A stretch of DNA of 25,427 bases from a virus. The translations under genes were made by a program, and so were the position numbers. The notes beneath the pieces were generated by a model. It saw nothing but the letters and a program-made list of their open reading frames with translations. It was not told the DNA's origin and ran no database searches. The stretch lies in IMG/VR virus record IMGVR_UViG_3300028361_000115, positions 1-25,427 of that record. One strand, written 5' to 3'. This document shows, piece by piece, positions 23,683 to 25,427 of the stretch; within the stretch, counting starts at the first letter, position 1, and each line of letters begins with the position of its first letter.

Positions 23683-24192
23683 ATGAAAGCCTTTTACATT
23701 GCCTTACTAGATTATTTTGAAGCCAACCAAAATAGATTTACAGACCTTAACCTAAAACCTATAAAACATATAGATTTTTATGCAGGACAAGACCAGGACC
23801 CGGAAAGCTTCCCTAACTTGTTTTTCCCAAGTTTGCTTTTTTCATGGAGCATAAACTACGAAACCGAACCTGCAACGGTAAACTTAGAATTTAGAATTGT
23901 GTTTGAAAACCTAAGAGATACTTCTAATCTAAGCCAAAATAAAGAGAAAGCCTTGCTTTTCTTTGACATGGCAAAGCTTGTAGACAACCTACTTAAAGAA
24001 ATGGATATTGAAGAGCTTGGAGCTTTGCATTTGGTGTTTGAAGGCTTAGAAACGCAACCTACCGTTACCGATGTGTATTTGCTGAATTATGAAGCGAATA
24101 TTTGCAAACTAAAAACTAGAACTAGAACATATCTGGAGGTAGATATTGAAGAACTGGAGCTAGCTGGTGAGTTAAAAACAAAAAAGCCCTAA
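23683..24192 (+). CDS. Possible tail terminator or connector protein (Mu gp37-like position)
   Basis: This 169-residue acidic protein starts MKAFYIALLDYFEANQNRFT and has beta-strand segments (FPSLLFSWSINYETEPATVN, LEFRIVFENL) and a closing acidic helix. Placement directly after the gpG-like gene, and a size near 160-170, match tail terminator proteins that cap the tube before head attachment. The sequence lacks a motif that I can tie to one family. It is the last gene of the rightward convoy, and its 3' end overlaps a terminator of the opposing gene. Confidence 0.55.
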   Translation: MKAFYIALLDYFEANQNRFTDLNLKPIKHIDFYAGQDQDPESFPNLFFPSLLFSWSINYETEPATVNLEFRIVFENLRDTSNLSQNKEKALLFFDMAKLVDNLLKEMDIEELGALHLVFEGLETQPTVTDVYLLNYEANICKLKTRTRTYLEVDIEELELAGELKTKKP

Positions 24193-24205
24193 ACCTATGG
24201 GGCTT
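24176..24205 (-). terminator. Rho-independent terminator of the secreted-protein gene, inside the opposing gene's 3' end
   Basis: The arms aagccc (24184-24189) and gggctt (24200-24205) pair around a 10-nt loop. Read leftward, the stem is followed by an uninterrupted run of T and then GTTTTT (24176-24183). The hairpin spans the stop codons of both converging genes (24190-24192 and 24195-24197). It should end leftward transcription efficiently and rightward only weakly. Confidence 0.75.
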
Positions 24206-24524
24206 CTGTAATTCTTCTACCTTCAACCCAAATATAGCCTTGTCTTTTCTCAAGCTTTAGTTTGTACTTTCCAAATCTATCATACTTATTACTAAAGCTT
24301 CTTTTAAAAAAAAGCTCTACGGCATCTTTGTATGCCTTATCTATCTCTTGGTCTCGGTAAGTAAGCCTGTATAAAGTTCTAGTTACCTCTATGGTAGTTT
24401 CTCTAGTGTCTTGACTTGGATTGCTATTGTAAGCCCTAAAGACTTCACCCCTTAATTGTTGAGGCGTTTCTTGTGCTGCACCTATAAAAGGCAAAAACAG
24501 GAATAAGTATAGTATATTTTTCAT
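24195..24524 (-). CDS. Small secreted protein of unknown function
   Basis: This 109-residue protein has a clear signal peptide (MKNILYLFLFLPFIGAAQ, cleavage near Ala17/Gln18), typical in style for Flavobacteriia. The mature part is basic and mixed alpha/beta (TIEVTRTLYRLTYRDQEIDK, then YKDAVELFFKRSFSNKYDRF) and ends with a strand segment ending YIWVEGRRI. It would be periplasmic or exported. It is transcribed against the rightward convoy and bracketed by two terminators, so it forms its own unit, perhaps a lysogenic-conversion moron. No family recognised. Confidence 0.65.
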   Translation of the reverse strand: MKNILYLFLFLPFIGAAQETPQQLRGEVFRAYNSNPSQDTRETTIEVTRTLYRLTYRDQEIDKAYKDAVELFFKRSFSNKYDRFGKYKLKLEKRQGYIWVEGRRITEAP

Positions 24525-24550
24525 ACTAAGTATTAAGCAATAGACGTGCC

Positions 24551-24590
24551 AAAAACAAAAAAACCCGCCTTTTTTAAAAAGACGGGTTGG
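24551..24590 (-). terminator. Rho-independent terminator after the zinc-binding protein gene
   Basis: Read leftward, AACCCGTCTTTT (24577-24588) pairs with AAAAGGCGGGTT (about 24562-24573) with one mismatch, and a run of seven T then GTTTTT follows. It lies between the gene starting at 25008 and the secreted-protein gene and should end transcription from the former. The strong stem and T tract make this a confident call. Confidence 0.8.
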
Positions 24591-24605
24591 ACGACTAAAT
24601 TTATT

Positions 24606-24668
24606 ATTATCCGCTCTAGAGCGGATAATCTTAATTATCTGCTTAGGAGCGGATAATTGCTATATTTG
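24606..24668 (+). promoter_or_regulatory. Twin 24-bp palindromic operators beside a TATATTTG promoter box
   Basis: The first site (24606-24629) is a perfect 24-bp palindrome with half-site attatccgctct. The second (24634-24657) is a close, imperfect copy with halves attatctgctta and ggagcggataat. Their centres are 28 bp apart. TATATTTG, a perfect match to the Bacteroidota -7 consensus, follows at 24661-24668, so a repressor bound here would cover the -33 region of a rightward promoter. No rightward ORF follows; the next gene, 24691-25008, is leftward. The sites could instead control the leftward genes on either side. Confidence 0.6.
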
Positions 24669-24690
24669 TATTTCAACACCTTTGATATTA

Positions 24691-25008
24691 TCATAAATCG
24701 TTATTTTTAATGAAGTTAACCATTCGTTTAGCAAATTTTATTTGCATATCACCAACTTGACCATCGTTTATATTTTCCATTTCGTCAACTAATTTTATTA
24801 GTTTTTCAACATAACAGTCAGGGCTACAAACTTGGTTTCGCTCAATACTTTCATAACTATCATTTCCCCATTCATTGTGTCCGCTACGAAATTGATGCCA
24901 TTCGTCAGGGAAACGTGTTTGGCTTACTTCTTTACCGCAGTTATCACATTTATAGCCTATCACTACATTTTTAACTTTGGTTACTTGTTTTTCAATTTTT
25001 ATTTCCAT
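24691..25008 (-). CDS. Small protein with a zinc-binding Cys4 motif
   Basis: This 105-residue protein has two paired cysteine motifs: YKCDNCGKE near residue 20 and VCSPDC near residue 61, expected to bind one zinc ion. Between them lies DEWHQFRSGHNEWGNDSYES, rich in Trp and His. The C-terminal third is helical (EKLIKLVDEMENIN, IKFAKRMVNFIKNNDL). Such zinc-ribbon-like proteins occur as accessory genes in phages and mobile elements, but I know no function for this one. It has its own terminator at 24551-24590. Confidence 0.65.
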   Translation of the reverse strand: MEIKIEKQVTKVKNVVIGYKCDNCGKEVSQTRFPDEWHQFRSGHNEWGNDSYESIERNQVCSPDCYVEKLIKLVDEMENINDGQVGDMQIKFAKRMVNFIKNNDL

Positions 25009-25051
25009 AGCTGAAAAAATATTTAATTATTAGCTCTGTTGTTAATAAAAG

Positions 25052-25110
25052 TTAGTGCGGTGCAAGGTAACGCAATATCGCCGAAAAGGCGAGACTGCAT
25101 ATAACACTAA
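25052..25110. repeat. Imperfect fold-back sequence adjoining the 205-bp element
   Basis: ttagtg (25052-25057) is complementary to cactaa (25105-25110). Inside these are two tgca tetramers (25061-25064, 25096-25099) and a central hairpin TCGCC-gaaaa-GGCGA (25078-25092). Nested short pairings with unpaired spacers recall the layout of integron attC sites, but the attC consensus ends are not present. The cactaa arm is also part of the left inverted repeat of the neighbouring element. Confidence 0.35.
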
Positions 25111-25306
25111 GCTAAAACAACTAAACCACCCTGCACTAAAAGTGCAGGGGTTTATTAATAAGGACTGAAAGTCCATTATTTCTTATATTTGAACTCATAT
25201 ATGCGAATGTATAGATTTTTTCGCATAACTAAAGTACTGCAATGAAATTGCAGGGTTTTAGACCCTAATTTGAGACCAATAAAAAACTTGTTTTAGCTTA
25301 GTGTTA
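25102..25306. repeat. 205-bp element with perfect 19-bp inverted ends and nested hairpins
   Basis: The ends 25102-25120 and 25288-25306 are perfect 19-bp inverted repeats (taacactaagctaaaacaa). Inside: a 9-bp hairpin 25129-25149 with a 3-nt loop; a hairpin 25162-25174 (5 bp, extended by 5 bp past a bulge); a hairpin with arms 25200-25207 and 25220-25227; and a 7-bp hairpin 25237-25253 with loop gaa, overlapping an alternative at 25252-25266. A promoter-like TATATTTG lies at 25184-25191. No ORF is evident. It may be a structured RNA gene or a small non-autonomous element; no target duplication was found at its edges. Confidence 0.6.
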
Positions 25307-25344
25307 CCCAAAATAAAAAAGGGCGACCAATCTTTTTAGCTCAC

Positions 25345-25427
25345 TCAATCGGAACACATTCCAGAAGTACATCCGCTTCCTGTTCCATATATAAAATCTT
25401 TTGGCAAATCCATTTTTTCAATTTCAT
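25345..25427 (-). CDS. 3' end of an unidentified leftward gene
   Basis: An open frame enters from the right edge and ends at 25345-25347, reading EIEKMDLPKDF, then IYGTGSGCTSGMCSD. The Gly/Ser/Cys-rich end looks like a real, possibly metal- or disulphide-binding, C-terminus. An internal ATG would allow a 22-residue peptide, but the frame is open to the window edge, so a longer gene is more likely. Codon use is compatible with a coding region. Whether this is host or phage cannot be decided here. Confidence 0.45.
   Translation of the reverse strand, partial: EIEKMDLPKDFIYGTGSGCTSGMCSD

Noticed and set aside
24832-25014. 60-codon rightward frame downstream of the TATATTTG box
   Set aside because: It is antisense to the Cys4 protein, and its Phe/Ile/Thr-rich reading shows no protein-like pattern.
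25052-25110. Integron attC site
   Set aside because: Nested short pairings are present, but the conserved end motifs (RYYYAAC and GTTRRRY) are not found at the expected places and there is no integrase or second site.
25102-25306. Complete retron
   Set aside because: The paired ends and hairpins are suggestive, but no reverse transcriptase is encoded on either side within the window, and the neighbouring frames are a zinc-binding protein and a short Cys-containing C-terminus.
1-25427. CRISPR arrays, tRNA or rRNA genes
   Set aside because: No regularly spaced repeat array, cloverleaf-like sequence or rRNA segment was noticed on reading both strands.

Overview
The window is most of the structural (late) half of a Mu-like, contractile-tailed prophage in an AT-rich member of the Bacteroidota, probably a flavobacterium. 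The host assignment rests on base composition, promoter-like TAnnTTTG boxes, the near absence of Shine-Dalgarno dependence, a secreted protein with a typical flavobacterial signal peptide (ending FIGAAQ), and phage protein variants (DUF2586-type sheath, gpJ/gpI-like wedge proteins) that I know mainly from Bacteroidota phages. No transposase, integrase or repressor gene is visible, so the early region lies outside the window or is absent.

Two long convoys diverge from a control region at about 15.99-16.12 kb. The rightward convoy (16.1-24.2 kb) carries small terminase, large terminase, a gp36-like protein, an 842-residue portal-MuF-nuclease fusion, tape measure, a gpG/gpS-like morphogenesis protein and a possible tail terminator. 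The leftward convoy (16.0-0.7 kb) carries a ClpP-type protease joined to a scaffold, major capsid protein, a small protein, sheath, tube, a tail assembly chaperone with a -1 frameshift extension, a DUF6046-like protein, hub gpD, spike gpV, a small protein and wedge gpW/gp25. Then comes an inserted cassette of seven genes (coiled-coil membrane protein, unknown, LysM-like, YadA-like fibre, unknown, DUF285 surface protein, small membrane protein), followed by gpJ, gpI, a fibre-like protein, a small fibre-associated protein, endolysin and a lipoprotein that looks like a one-piece spanin. The leftward block ends in a strongly folded sequence (536-650), then a DNA adenine methyltransferase gene broken by an internal deletion (106-502), and tandem 22-bp repeats at the window edge.

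Together the genes form a nearly complete kit for packaging DNA, building a head and contractile tail, adsorbing and lysing. The tape measure lies in the opposite convoy from the tube and chaperone it works with, so both convoys must be expressed together. Beyond 24.2 kb are leftward accessory genes (secreted protein, zinc-binding protein), two good terminators, a pair of palindromic operators beside a promoter-like box, and a 205-bp element bounded by perfect 19-bp inverted repeats and filled with hairpins. The last 83 bases hold the 3' end of an unidentified leftward gene.

Strongest points for a second look: the GGGAAAG frameshift site with its hidden 68-codon extension; the portal-MuF-toxin fusion with no evident immunity gene; the hairpin-rich element at 25102-25306; the pseudoknot-capable sequence at 536-650; and the membrane-like N-terminus of the capsid protein. 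All family calls come from reading the sequence by eye; no database search was run.
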